From: Candidatus Eiseniibacteriota bacterium
GTDB lineage: Bacteria > Eisenbacteria > RBG-16-71-46 > JAGVPR01
Length of the DNA stretch: 14,311 nt
NCBI GenBank assembly: GCA_020052115.1
Contig: JAGVPR010000348.1
Coordinates: 1 to 14,311 of the forward strand
Direction of reading: 5' to 3'
In this document: one piece after another, positions 1-6,134 of the stretch
How positions within the stretch are numbered: position 1 is the first letter of the stretch
Layout of the letters: every line of letters begins with the position of its first letter
Program-made: the position numbers and the translations under genes
The notes under the pieces: model-generated
Told to the model about the DNA's origin: nothing
What the model saw: only the letters and a program-made list of their open reading frames with translations
The model's database searches: none

Positions 1-137
1 GGCCGCGCGGGCGGCGACGCGCGATCCGCGTCGCGATCTTCACGGCCGCGGGCGGCCGCGAACGAGGCGAATGCTGCTGAGAGGAGCACGAGCCCGACGA
101 ACAATCGTGGCGCTGACCGGCGGTCATTCCAGCCCAA
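1..137 (-). CDS. Start of an exported protein (signal peptide; partial, leaves the window)
   Basis: Only the first 45 codons are inside the window, running leftward off the edge. The frame is open throughout and starts with TTG (137-135). A strong Shine-Dalgarno AAGGAG (complement of 143-148) lies five bases before it, and a TTGACA promoter lies further upstream (181-209). The encoded N-terminus has a charged stretch (NDRRSAPR), a hydrophobic core (LFVGLVLLSAAFASFA) and an Ala-Ala-Ala cleavage region, which is a classical Sec signal peptide. The following residues are charged and rich in Arg and Asp. Nothing of the mature domain is visible, so no function is assigned. An ATG at 127-125 is in another frame and gives no signal peptide, so the TTG is preferred. 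The gene is divergent from the dehydrogenase remnant, and its control region occupies the place where that gene's N-terminus should be. Confidence 0.6.
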   Translation of the reverse strand, partial: MGWNDRRSAPRLFVGLVLLSAAFASFAAARGREDRDADRASPPAR

Positions 138-155
138 GGGGTCTCCTTTCGTCCG

Positions 156-1259
156 GTGAGGGGAGCGGATCCCCGCGGCGATCTTGCTGCCGGATGCGCC
201 CCATGTCAACGGGCCGGGAGATCCCGATGGACGCACCGTTCGGCCGCGGGGACCGGCCCGGACGAACGGCACGCAGTTCTCAGCGCCTTCGGCCGCAAGC
301 TCGCCCCCCTGCTGCGCCGGAAACAGTACATCCCGTGGACCGACCTCAACACCCGCGGCACCGATATCGCCGTGGTCCGGCGCGCAGCCGGCCTCGGGCC
401 GATGCGCATTCCCGACTCCGCGTACTACACCGCACTCTCGGTTCTCGGCGCGATCCGGGCTGCGTGCGAGGTCCGGGGCACGGAGATGAGCCGCGCCACG
501 GTGGCCATCGAGGGATTGGGTCATGTGGGGACCCATCTGGCGCAGGAACTTGCCCGGCTCGGCGCGCGCGTCGTCGCCATCTCGACCCGGGGCGCCGCCA
601 TTCATGACCGTTCGGGGTTGGACGCGGCCGAGCTGCCCCGCCTGCGTTCCCTCGAGGGAGACGATTTTCTCCAGCGCCGCTTCCTCGACCGGCGGATCGC
701 GAAGAACGAGCTCTTGGAGCTCGATGTTGACGTCCTGGTCCCCGCGGCCAGGCCGCGCAGCATCCACGAAGGCAACGCGGCGCGAATCCGAGCCCGGATC
801 GTCGCCCCGGCTGCGAACTGTCCCATCGTGACGGTGGCGGAAGAAGTCCTTCAGAGGAACGGTGTCCTCGTCCTGCCCGATTTCGTGTGCAATCTCGGCG
901 GCATCTACGGTTCGAGGCTCGAAGCTCGCGTCGCGAATGAGCGCATCCGCGACCTCTTTCTCAACGAGTACCGTCAGGTGGTCCGGCGCCTGATTACCCG
1001 CGCGATGCAGGAGGGGTGCACGCCGACAGCGCTGGCCACGAGAATCGCCGAGGCGAATCACCAGCGCATCGTGTCACGGGATGGCCGCCGGCTGCCGAAG
1101 TTGCGCCGGGCCGTCGGGCTGGCCGGCCTGAGGGTCTTGGATGGTCCGCTGGCTCCCGGATGGCTCACGGACCGGCGTCTGTTTCACTGGGCGAAAGGCA
1201 ATCTCGCGGGCAGCGTGGGGCGGGCCGTTGTCGCGCCATCGGCACCAAGGAGGCCCTGA
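156..1259 (+). CDS. Glu/Leu/Phe/Val dehydrogenase lacking its N-terminal domain (probable pseudogene)
   Basis: The recognisable part begins around residue 36 of this reading frame (near 261). It holds the end of the dimerisation domain, with the family's PGPDMGT-like motif as PWTDLNT (Asp63), then the complete NAD(P)-binding Rossmann domain with GLGHVG at 120-125. It also has APAANCP (219-223, Asn221) and LPDFVCNLGG (240-249), both typical of amino-acid dehydrogenases. Such enzymes oxidatively deaminate an amino acid to a 2-oxo acid. The GGxKGG segment carrying the substrate-binding and catalytic lysines, about the first 100-130 residues, is missing. Stop codons lie in frame before the GTG at 156, and the upstream DNA is the promoter and start of the divergent gene. 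Residues 1-35 look like translated non-coding DNA. The C-terminal 50 residues are also not family-like and overlap the end of the convergent beta-lactamase-like gene by 76 bases. Family assignment is firm; activity is doubtful. Confidence 0.75.
   Translation: MRGADPRGDLAAGCAPCQRAGRSRWTHRSAAGTGPDERHAVLSAFGRKLAPLLRRKQYIPWTDLNTRGTDIAVVRRAAGLGPMRIPDSAYYTALSVLGAIRAACEVRGTEMSRATVAIEGLGHVGTHLAQELARLGARVVAISTRGAAIHDRSGLDAAELPRLRSLEGDDFLQRRFLDRRIAKNELLELDVDVLVPAARPRSIHEGNAARIRARIVAPAANCPIVTVAEEVLQRNGVLVLPDFVCNLGGIYGSRLEARVANERIRDLFLNEYRQVVRRLITRAMQEGCTPTALATRIAEANHQRIVSRDGRRLPKLRRAVGLAGLRVLDGPLAPGWLTDRRLFHWAKGNLAGSVGRAVVAPSAPRRP
181..209 (-). promoter_or_regulatory. Sigma70-type promoter for the leftward exported-protein gene
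   Basis: Read on the minus strand there is a perfect TTGACA (complement of 204-209), a 17-base spacer, and a weak -10 CAAGAT (complement of 181-186). Transcription would begin near 174 and give a leader of about 37 bases containing the AAGGAG site. The -10 matches consensus at only three of six positions, but the -35, the spacing and the position relative to the TTG start agree. Confidence 0.45.
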
Positions 1260-2416
1260 GGTCCCTCGGTTCTCCTTCCTGCGCCCGGCGACTCCGGCTC
1301 GATTTCGAGCAGCTCCAGCATGACCTCCTCCATGGCGATCATCGCGTCTTCGCTGGCTGCGTTTGTGAGGACGACCAGGCCGCGATCGCGGTCGGGGAAG
1401 AGGACGATGAACGAGACGAAGGTCCCCGCCGAGCCTCCGTGTGTGCTGACGATCGTTCCATCGAAGGGGACGACGCTCCATCCCAGCGCGTAGTCGCCTT
1501 CCGGCCTGTGGAGCTGGCGGTAGGTGTCTGCGGCGAGAATCGTGTCCGTTCCCGCCAGTCCCTGAAGGTGAATCTGGGCGAACTTCGCGTAGTCCACGAC
1601 GCTCATGTGGACGTCGCCGGCCGGCGTGAAGACCCCTGGAAACTGCTCCGGGCCGTCGGGATCGTGCGGCAGGAGCACCCCGAGCCCCGAATCGTAATGT
1701 CCCCAAGGCTGCGGCGCGCGCGCCGCAGCAGGCCAGCCGAACCCCGCGGTGATTCCGGCGCGCTCGAGCAGGCGTTCAGTCAGGAGCGCCTCGAACGGCG
1801 ACGCGGCTGAACGCTCGACGATGGCGCCCGCGACGGCGTATCCGGCGTTCGAGTACGAGTACTCGCCGGCAGGGGCGGCCGGGGGCTGCGCGAGCAGCCA
1901 TGACGCGAAGGCGGCCCGTTGCTCCGTGAGAGTCCCGGAGAACTCGGGAACGGAGAGGACGTCCGCGAGTTTCGTGTAGGGGGGGACGCCGCCGCGATGC
2001 TTCAGCAGTTGAGCGATGGTGACGTCGTGGTAGCCCGCGTGCATGGAGCCGGCGAGATCGGGGAGAGCTTGAGCAAGGGTCGTTGTCCACAGGAGCCGGC
2101 CTGCTTCGACTTCCATCGCGATCAGCATGGCGGTCATCGCCTTGATGTTCGAGCCCAGGTGATAGTGATCGTCGAGCGTCACCTGTGCGGCGTTCCCCTG
2201 GCGTCTAATGCCCACGGCACCCACTTCGAGGATCGAGTCGCCGCTCACGACGGCCGCCGCGAGGGAAGGCAAGTTGCGGCGGTAGCGAATCTGCTTGAGC
2301 GTCGATGTGATGTGCGAGTCCGGAGGTGGTTTCGGTTTCGTGGAGTCTTCGCCGCATCCAAGAAGAAACGCCGCCATGAGGACTGCGGGCACGGCGAGCC
2401 AGCGCTGCACCTTCAT
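1184..2416 (-). CDS. Class C beta-lactamase-like serine hydrolase, lipoprotein
   Basis: This 410-residue protein has a signal peptide ending in a lipobox (LLGC, Cys21), so it is probably lipid-anchored outside the cytoplasmic membrane. The beta-lactamase/DD-peptidase fold is shown by the nucleophile motif S-N-I-K at 89-92 (SxxK), Y-S-N at 188-190 (YxN) and HGGSAG at 326-331 (the HxG third motif). Family members cleave or transfer D-amino-acid peptides, esters or beta-lactams. This branch (PF00144) is broad, so a drug-resistance role should not be assumed. The ATG at 2416 is chosen because GGAGAGGAA lies just upstream and the signal peptide begins there; the frame is open further upstream only as a shadow of the preceding gene. 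It lies 68 bases after the pseudouridine synthase on the same strand and may share its transcript. The last 35 or so residues are low in family resemblance and overlap the dehydrogenase tail. Confidence 0.88.
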   Translation of the reverse strand: MKVQRWLAVPAVLMAAFLLGCGEDSTKPKPPPDSHITSTLKQIRYRRNLPSLAAAVVSGDSILEVGAVGIRRQGNAAQVTLDDHYHLGSNIKAMTAMLIAMEVEAGRLLWTTTLAQALPDLAGSMHAGYHDVTIAQLLKHRGGVPPYTKLADVLSVPEFSGTLTEQRAAFASWLLAQPPAAPAGEYSYSNAGYAVAGAIVERSAASPFEALLTERLLERAGITAGFGWPAAARAPQPWGHYDSGLGVLLPHDPDGPEQFPGVFTPAGDVHMSVVDYAKFAQIHLQGLAGTDTILAADTYRQLHRPEGDYALGWSVVPFDGTIVSTHGGSAGTFVSFIVLFPDRDRGLVVLTNAASEDAMIAMEEVMLELLEIEPESPGAGRRTEGPQGLLGADGATTARPTLPARLPFAQ

Positions 2417-2484
2417 GGGCTTTCCTCTCCGGCAGGCGACGGCGAGTCTAGCACGGCCGGTCGTCATCAGGCGCGACGCGTTGC

Positions 2485-3342
2485 CTACCCTCCGCGGAAC
2501 TCCCGCATGACGCTGGGCACGGGTATCCGGAGGCTCACGCGCTGTTTCGTGACCGGATGGTCGAAGGCGAGCGAGTACGCGCACAACCCGAAGCGCCGGA
2601 TCGGGCTTGGTCCCGCGCCGTAGCGCTTGTCGCCGACGACCGGGCAGCCCATCTCCGACAGGTGGACGCGGATCTGGTGCTTCCGGCCCGTTTCCAGTCG
2701 GATCTCCAGGAGTGTGTGCTCGGGAAGAGCCTTGAGCTGCCTGTAGTGAGTGATGGCGAGCCGCGCTTCCGGACCCTCGCGGCAGGAATGGACCTTCTGC
2801 GCGCGGCTCTCGCGGAGCCAGCTCCGGATGGTGCCTTGCCCCTCGGGGGGACGGCCCTCCACCAGGGCGCAGTAGAGCTTCTCCGAACCGCTCCACCCGC
2901 GCTGAAGGGTGTCCTGCGCCTCGAGGCTCTTCGCGAACAACATGATCCCCGAGACCTCGCGATCGAGCCGGTGGACGATGAAGATCCGCTCGCGCCCCTT
3001 GGACTTGAGCTGCACGTACTCGTTCACCGTTCGGTAGAGGGTTCTGGAGCGTTCCTTCTCCGTGGCGATGGAGAGGATTCCCGCCGGCTTGATCACGGCG
3101 ATGACGTGGCGGTCCTCGAAGAGCACGGGGACGGGAGATGCGGCGTCCTGGACGCGCCGGAGCCGCTGAACGGCGACAATCTGGCCGGGGCGCGCCTCGA
3201 CATCGCCTCTCGCGGCGGCCTCGCCGTCCACCGTGACGGCTCCTTGCTGGAGCATCTTCCGGATGCTGCTGCGGGACGCCGGCTGGAGTTTCTCGCAGAG
3301 CAGATCGAATAGCGTTCCGCCGTTCTTGACCGTGAACTTCAT
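2485..3342 (-). CDS. RluA-family 23S rRNA pseudouridine synthase (RluC/RluD type)
   Basis: This 285-residue cytoplasmic enzyme should convert specific uridines in structured RNA, most likely 23S rRNA, to pseudouridine. Residues 1-60 form an S4 RNA-binding domain (SRSSIRKMLQQGAVTVDG, 23-40). The catalytic domain follows, with the family motif HRLDREVSG at 124-132 (nucleophile Asp127) and the conserved LETGRKHQIRVHL at 216-228, then VVGDKRYG at 235-242. The order S4 then catalytic domain matches RluC/RluD rather than RluA. The length is slightly short for that group (about 310-330). The ATG at 3342 begins right at the S4 domain, although no strong ribosome site precedes it. Target position cannot be decided from sequence. 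The upstream neighbour is a decayed gene, so this gene's promoter probably lies in the 79-base gap at 3343-3421 or further upstream. Confidence 0.9.
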   Translation of the reverse strand: MKFTVKNGGTLFDLLCEKLQPASRSSIRKMLQQGAVTVDGEAAARGDVEARPGQIVAVQRLRRVQDAASPVPVLFEDRHVIAVIKPAGILSIATEKERSRTLYRTVNEYVQLKSKGRERIFIVHRLDREVSGIMLFAKSLEAQDTLQRGWSGSEKLYCALVEGRPPEGQGTIRSWLRESRAQKVHSCREGPEARLAITHYRQLKALPEHTLLEIRLETGRKHQIRVHLSEMGCPVVGDKRYGAGPSPIRRFGLCAYSLAFDHPVTKQRVSLRIPVPSVMREFRGG

Positions 3343-3421
3343 GGGGCGAGCATGGCGCGGCGGCGAGGGAATGTCCAGGGGGTGGGGAAAGCAACGGGCC
3401 GGCCGATTCTCTGCGGGGCCG

Positions 3422-3910
3422 TTATCTCAACAAGACGAGCTTGCCGCGTGCGGCGCCCGAGCGCGTGTTGAGCCGGTACCAGTAGATGCCTGCGGGGCTT
3501 CGGCGGCCGTCGGCGGACGCTCCATCCCAGCGGACTGCGTGCGCGCCGGCGCTCTCCGGGGAGGACACGAGTTGCCGGACCATGCGGCCGGACGCGTCGA
3601 AGATCGAAAGCGATGTCTGCCCGGCCGCCGCCGTGCCGAAGCGCGTGTTCGGCTCGGCCACAATCAACACGTCGTAGTTTGAGAGATCGTAAGGGTTGAA
3701 GGGATCGTTGTAGGTCAACGGGGCGGCGTTCGTCGCCACGGTGTAGCCGCGCTGGACGAGCGCAACGCCCCACGAGGAGATGGCGCCGACCCAATACGTT
3801 TCCGGCGTACCGGAGCCGATGCCGCTCTGGTCGGGCACGGGGATCGGCTGATCCGTGTCTATCTGCCAGTCGGCGTTGCCCGCGGTCGTGGGCGTATCGC
3901 AGAAGGTGGT
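3422..3910 (-). pseudogene. Remnant of a secreted protein with C-terminal FlgD-type Ig (sorting-like) domain
   Basis: In one frame the DNA reads TAGNADWQIDTDQPIPV, then TPETYWVGAISSWG and NPYDLSNYDVLIVAEPNTRF, then abruptly SLSIFDASGRMVRQLV and AGIYWYRLNTRSG up to a stop at 3422. The first block resembles the N-terminal region of large secreted proteins of high-GC environmental bacteria, as I recall that family. The last 60 residues are a FlgD-like Ig/type-A sorting-like domain. The two blocks meet directly (VAEPNTRF then GTAAAGQTSLSIFD), so the middle of the protein, probably well over 100 residues, appears deleted. No ATG or signal peptide precedes the first block. The frame is closed by the stop of the upstream SGNH gene (3989-3991), and the first usable start is a GTG at 3838 inside the domain. 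A promoter-like site remains at 3955-3969. A short expressed product of 138 residues from GTG 3838 cannot be excluded. Confidence 0.55.
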
Positions 3911-3954
3911 GACCTGGAGGCCGGCGGCGCCTCGCAGCGGCGGCTTCAGATACA

Positions 3955-3969
3955 GAGAATAGCAGGATC
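3955..3969 (-). promoter_or_regulatory. Extended -10 promoter-like site before the FlgD-Ig remnant
   Basis: The minus strand reads GATCCTGCTATTCTC, containing TGC-TATTCT, an extended -10 element (hexamer complement of 3956-3961). It lies about 20 bases after the SGNH stop, where the promoter of the next leftward gene is expected. The same 15-mer occurs on the plus strand at 5420-5434 ahead of the cupredoxin gene. No convincing -35 is seen. Confidence 0.3.
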
Positions 3970-3988
3970 TCGCAAGCCGGGGAAACTC

Positions 3989-5245
3989 TCAGTGCGGGTC
4001 GGTCTCGATCGGCGACACCGCGTCTTCGCGGCCCGCCTTGAGATAGGCGCCAAGACACCGCTCGGCCACTTGCTCCGCGTAGAACTGCAGCGCCGGCCGG
4101 CTGGGATGTCCGTCGAACGGCTTCAAGTCGAACGGGTCCGGCACCTGCCCGACGAACCCGGAATGCAACTCCTCGAACCGGCTCCCGAACTCCCGCTCGA
4201 GGCTCCGGGCCAGGCGACGGGCCTGAGGCGACATGAAGCTCTTGCGCGCGACCACCTCGCTTCGCGTCGGCAGGTAAACGAGCATGACCGGAATGCGAGC
4301 GGCTCGGAGGGTTTCGATGGCTGTTGAGGCTCCGGGATCGTCGCGATAGTTGGAGATCGTCGTTCGCGGAAGGGCCCGAAGGCGGCTGCCGAACGGGTCG
4401 TGCAGCACGAGCCGTCGAAGGAGATAGGACTCGCGCACCGAGAACAACCGGACCCGCTTTCGCACCGCGTCCATCTCGCGCGCCATCTCCGAGTATCGCC
4501 GATTCAACGACTCCACCACCGGGTCGAGCCCCCCAAGGCGCAGCGTGGAATCGCACCATGAGCGCGTCGCTCGGGAGTCCAGCAGCACCTCGTCCACGGC
4601 GAAACGACAGTCCAGGAAGGAGTCTTTCTTCGAAGACAACATCCACCGAGCGTGACCGTCTCGCTCCACCTCGCGGCACCACCAGCGCGCCCGACTGAAG
4701 TCGTCACCGATCGGCGCGACCACGATGAGATCCGGCTTCAATGCCGTGGCCCGCTCGGCGGCCAGTTCGAGCATCTGGATGACGCCGTAGGCGCCCCGCG
4801 CGTAATTCAGCACCGCCACCCGTCTGTCGAGCCTTCGCTCCAACTCATCCTGCAACAGGTCGGGCCACGAGACGCCTTCCTGATTCCAGTGGGTGAACGA
4901 GTCGCCGAAGACGAGCACCTTCACCTCGCTGGAGTCGTACTCCGCCAACGTCGTTCGGCCGCCAAGCCCGTCGCGATTCGATCGCGACGCGACGGTTCCC
5001 CAGACCACGCGGCCGTCCCGCACGTACGTCACCCAGAGATCGCTGCCCGGCTTGAAGCGCTCACCATGCGCCTCGTCGAATTCCACGTACATGGCCGGCG
5101 CCACGCGGTAGGTCAGCTCGCGCTCCTCGACAGGACGTCGCAGCCGGAGCCGGTAGGACATTTCCGCCACCATCGCGCCCAGCGCGAAGACAACGAGCGT
5201 GCCGGCCACGAGCAGGAGCTGTGTACGAAAGACGTGTCGCGTCAT
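3989..5245 (-). CDS. Membrane-anchored SGNH/GDSL-hydrolase-like protein
   Basis: The 418-residue protein has one N-terminal transmembrane segment (about 8-28) with the bulk predicted outside. The SGNH fold is supported by block I FGDSFTHW (113-120, Ser116), LNYARGAYGV (146-155) where block II is expected, APIGDDF (177-183) where block III is expected, and FDGHPS (377-382; Asp378 and His380) as block V. Block III usually has Asn in GND, and here it is GDD, so the oxyanion hole may differ. Anchored SGNH proteins of this kind (DltD, AlgX/AlgJ, PatB-like) act on O-acyl groups of cell-surface glycans. That role here is inference, and no MBOAT partner lies in the window. The ATG at 5245 is preceded by GAGGAAG. 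It is transcribed away from the cupredoxin gene and is followed within 40 bases by the FlgD-Ig remnant in the same frame. Confidence 0.75.
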   Translation of the reverse strand: MTRHVFRTQLLLVAGTLVVFALGAMVAEMSYRLRLRRPVEERELTYRVAPAMYVEFDEAHGERFKPGSDLWVTYVRDGRVVWGTVASRSNRDGLGGRTTLAEYDSSEVKVLVFGDSFTHWNQEGVSWPDLLQDELERRLDRRVAVLNYARGAYGVIQMLELAAERATALKPDLIVVAPIGDDFSRARWWCREVERDGHARWMLSSKKDSFLDCRFAVDEVLLDSRATRSWCDSTLRLGGLDPVVESLNRRYSEMAREMDAVRKRVRLFSVRESYLLRRLVLHDPFGSRLRALPRTTISNYRDDPGASTAIETLRAARIPVMLVYLPTRSEVVARKSFMSPQARRLARSLEREFGSRFEELHSGFVGQVPDPFDLKPFDGHPSRPALQFYAEQVAERCLGAYLKAGREDAVSPIETDPH

Positions 5246-5546
5246 TCTCCGTCTTCCTCGCCGGGAAAGAGCCTTGCAAGGGCCATCATGCGCCCCGCGG
5301 CGCGCTCAAAGGACTCCGGAACCGGTGGCCGGCTGGTCCAGCTCCTCAAATGTCCGGCCGGGCCGGATGTCCAGCTGTCCATCGCAGTATCGGCCGCAGC
5401 TGCCGGACCGGCAAGGGAGGATCCTGCTATTCTCCGAGCGTACGCGGCGGCGTTTGAAAGCGGGCGGTCCGCGCGCACTTCTCATCGAGGCTCTGTTCTG
5501 GAGCCCGGTGTTGCCGCCGGCGGATCTGGGGGCAAGGAGAACCAAT
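5246..5546. other. Divergent intergenic region
   Basis: About 300 bases separate the leftward SGNH gene from the rightward cupredoxin gene. The plus strand carries an extended -10-like site at 5420-5434. For the SGNH direction I see a ribosome site but no convincing promoter. No ORF with family resemblance, no RNA gene and no terminator are visible here. Confidence 0.5.
5420..5434 (+). promoter_or_regulatory. Extended -10 promoter-like site upstream of the cupredoxin gene
   Basis: GATCCTGCTATTCTC contains TGC-TATTCT with the hexamer at 5428-5433. The predicted start of transcription near 5440 would give a leader of about 105 bases to the ATG at 5547. The 15-mer is identical to the minus-strand copy at 3955-3969. 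No clear -35 is present at 16-18 bases, so this rests on the extended -10 and the position. Confidence 0.3.
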
Positions 5547-6008
5547 ATGCGACATTTCGAAATGCCGTTCGTGGAAGTGCGGGGCGGGTCTTGGTCGGCG
5601 CTCGGCGCGGCGTTTGTTCTTCTCCTGGGCGCACTCGCGGCCGGCTGCGGGACCTCGGGACGCGACCTGCCGACCGTCGAGGTAACGGCGGCGCCGAAGG
5701 ACGGGAAGCAGGTCGCGGAGATCTCCCTTCACAGTTTCTATTTCGAACCGAGCCGCCTCGTCGTGCAGGCGGGAGTTCCGGTCGAGTTGAGGCTCACGAA
5801 GCGGAGCTTCTTCGTCCCGCATAACTTCTTCCTCTACGCACCCGAGGCCGGAATCGAGATAGACGAGAACGTCGGGGCGCTCGGCTTCTTTCCGGGAAGC
5901 AAGACGGTCACCTTCGTGCCCGCCAAGCCGGGGGAGTACGAGTTCATGTGCCACAAGGACGGCCACATGGCCAAGGGCATGACGGGGACTCTCGTCGTGC
6001 GTCCTTGA
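5547..6008 (+). CDS. Cupredoxin-domain lipoprotein (type 1 copper)
   Basis: This 153-residue protein has an N-terminal hydrophobic stretch (about 19-33) ending in A-A-G-C (Cys34). The lipobox is relaxed, but a lipid-anchored periplasmic or surface location is likely. Residues 55-152 form a single plastocyanin-like domain. The probable copper ligands are His92 (FFVPHNFF), Cys135, His140 and Met145 in MCHKDGHMAKGM, which fits the C-x4-H-x4-M pattern of type 1 sites. It would carry electrons or bind copper. ATG 5547 is chosen because AAGGAGA lies six bases upstream and a lipoprotein signal follows; the frame is open far upstream but without family resemblance. It stands alone, with 126 bases of probable control sequence before the next gene, so its redox partner is not visible. 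Confidence 0.85.
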   Translation: MRHFEMPFVEVRGGSWSALGAAFVLLLGALAAGCGTSGRDLPTVEVTAAPKDGKQVAEISLHSFYFEPSRLVVQAGVPVELRLTKRSFFVPHNFFLYAPEAGIEIDENVGALGFFPGSKTVTFVPAKPGEYEFMCHKDGHMAKGMTGTLVVRP

Positions 6009-6030
6009 GGCCGTGGCCGCAAGAGGCGTT

Positions 6031-6047
6031 CGCCGGACTTCCCGGCG
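6031..6047 (+). terminator. Small GC hairpin after the cupredoxin gene
   Basis: CGCCGG, a five-base loop ACTTC and CCGGCG form a perfect six-base-pair stem 22 bases after the stop codon. No run of T follows, so it is at best a weak terminator or a stabilising 3' hairpin. Confidence 0.2.
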
Positions 6048-6069
6048 ATGAGTCCGCGTGAATTGCGCG

Positions 6070-6104
6070 CGGGGCAACCCGGAGGGCTTCGCGTCCTTGC
6101 CCCG
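6070..6104. promoter_or_regulatory. Inverted repeat overlapping the asparagine synthase promoter (possible operator)
   Basis: CGGGGCAA at 6070-6077 is the exact reverse complement of TTGCCCCG at 6097-6104, with 19 bases between. The right arm contains the proposed -35 hexamer, so a dimeric regulator bound here would compete with RNA polymerase. No regulator gene lies nearby. A structural role in RNA of an upstream transcript is the alternative. Confidence 0.3.
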
Positions 6105-6126
6105 ATTCCGTAGATGCCTGTAGAAT
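6097..6126 (+). promoter_or_regulatory. Promoter of the amidotransferase/ACP operon; probably leaderless
   Basis: TTGCCC (6097-6102), an 18-base spacer and TAGAAT (6121-6126) preceded by TG form a good sigma70-type promoter. The ATG of the asparagine synthase begins only eight bases after the -10 hexamer, so transcription should start at or within a base or two of the A of the ATG. There is no Shine-Dalgarno sequence before this ATG, which agrees with leaderless initiation. Confidence 0.5.
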
Positions 6127-6134
6127 CGTCGGAT

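Noticed and set aside
2417..3394. In-frame upstream extension of the beta-lactamase-like gene
   Set aside because: This part is a shadow of the pseudouridine synthase in another frame. The lipoprotein signal and ribosome site set the start at 2416.
3339..4682. Long minus-strand open frame of 447 codons
   Set aside because: It is out of frame with the SGNH gene and the FlgD-Ig remnant, is dominated by Arg, Pro and Gly with no family motif, and is a shadow in GC-rich DNA.
5199..5546. Upstream in-frame extension of the cupredoxin gene
   Set aside because: It overlaps the start of the divergent SGNH gene. The ribosome site and lipoprotein signal begin at 5547.
4652..5824. Plus-strand open frame of 390 codons
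   Set aside because: It is antisense to the SGNH gene and overlaps the cupredoxin gene out of frame; no domain or ribosome site supports it.
6114..6134. ATG at 6114 as start of the asparagine synthase
   Set aside because: It would place seven residues before the Met-Cys pair and block the N-terminal cysteine nucleophile. The -10 element also lies inside this stretch.
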